A stretch of DNA of 64,000 nucleotides, from contig JAUZSN010000002.1 in assembly GCA_030949405.1 (NCBI GenBank), positions 2,218,553 through 2,282,552 of the forward strand, given 5' to 3'. A program made the translations under genes and the position numbers. The number at the start of each line of letters is the position of its first letter. The first letter of the stretch is position 1. This stretch comes from Methylococcales bacterium (lineage in GTDB: Bacteria > Pseudomonadota > Gammaproteobacteria > Methylococcales > Methylomonadaceae). Below, in pieces: positions 63,993-64,000 of the stretch. The notes beneath the pieces are model-generated. The model saw nothing but the letters and a program-made list of their open reading frames with translations, made no database searches and was not told where the DNA came from.

Positions 63993-64000
63993 ATGGCTAG
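63993..64000 (+). CDS. Start of a gene cut by the window edge
   Basis: ATG GCT AG... has an AGGA ribosome site 8 bases upstream (63981-63984). Only two codons are visible, so the product is not known. Confidence 0.4.

Overview
The window is AT-rich chromosomal DNA from a gammaproteobacterium. The support is a gammaproteobacterial-type 16S rRNA, the order 16S-tRNA-Ile-tRNA-Ala-23S-5S, and PriA, SlyD, MltB, TatABC, NtrBC and SucAB of gammaproteobacterial type. My best guess is a Methylococcales (methanotroph) or Thiotrichales-like lineage. That is an impression from the rRNA and the accessory genes (Uma2 nucleases, NPHARTPR-like TPRs); I could not run a phylogeny.

Layout. (1) 1-1.7 kb: CbtA/CbtB cobalt transporter proteins and rpiA. 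(2) 1.8-11 kb: a long co-directional histidine operon, hisA-hisF-hisI-hisE-tatABC, whose his genes are separated by small accessory genes. These are a HEPN protein with a duplicated partner, two Uma2 nucleases, two PD-(D/E)XK-like proteins, a DUF4160-DUF2442 pair, a secreted protein and an addiction module. The ParE-like toxin of that module reads in frame into HisE. (3) 11-13.3 kb: a CHASE2 adenylate cyclase, then a 440-base AT-rich gap with four perfect DnaA boxes. (4) 13.7-17.5 kb: priA broken by two homopolymer shifts, a PLP enzyme and an FKBP/SlyD isomerase. (5) 17.5-18.7 kb: an IS5-type insertion sequence, copy 1. (6) 19-25.8 kb: two periplasmic binding proteins, a large hybrid kinase and a TonB-dependent receptor. 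(7) 25.9-32.6 kb: mltB, then sucA-sucB-lpd. The lpd gene carries two frameshifts and has lost both redox cysteines. (8) 32.8-38.4 kb: a complete rRNA operon with tandem promoters and a terminator.

(9) 38.5-47 kb: a ComEA-like protein, then a membrane and envelope cluster: spermidine synthase-like, a DUF, a K+ channel split by IS copy 2, a Ser-rich lipoprotein, a DUF350 protein and a TPR protein. (10) 47-49.6 kb: an arsenic operon on the minus strand, arsR-arsI/cadI-arsC-acr3. (11) 49.7-58.9 kb: a nitrogen block with two glnK-amtB pairs (minus strand), a porin, glnA, ntrB and ntrC. Two divergent sigma-54 promoters separate glnK2 from the porin. (12) 58.9-63.6 kb: a kinase/sigma-54 regulator pair, divergent from a porin-like protein and a small phosphate-binding-like protein. 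A new gene starts at the right edge.

Themes. Ammonium sensing, uptake and assimilation are grouped and probably NtrC/sigma-54 controlled. The two IS copies are nearly identical, and one left a clean 3-bp target duplication inside the channel gene. Three genes (priA, lpd, IS copy 1) carry single-base indels, most of them in homopolymers. These could be sequencing error, slippage-tolerant recoding or gene decay, but lpd has amino-acid losses that error cannot explain.
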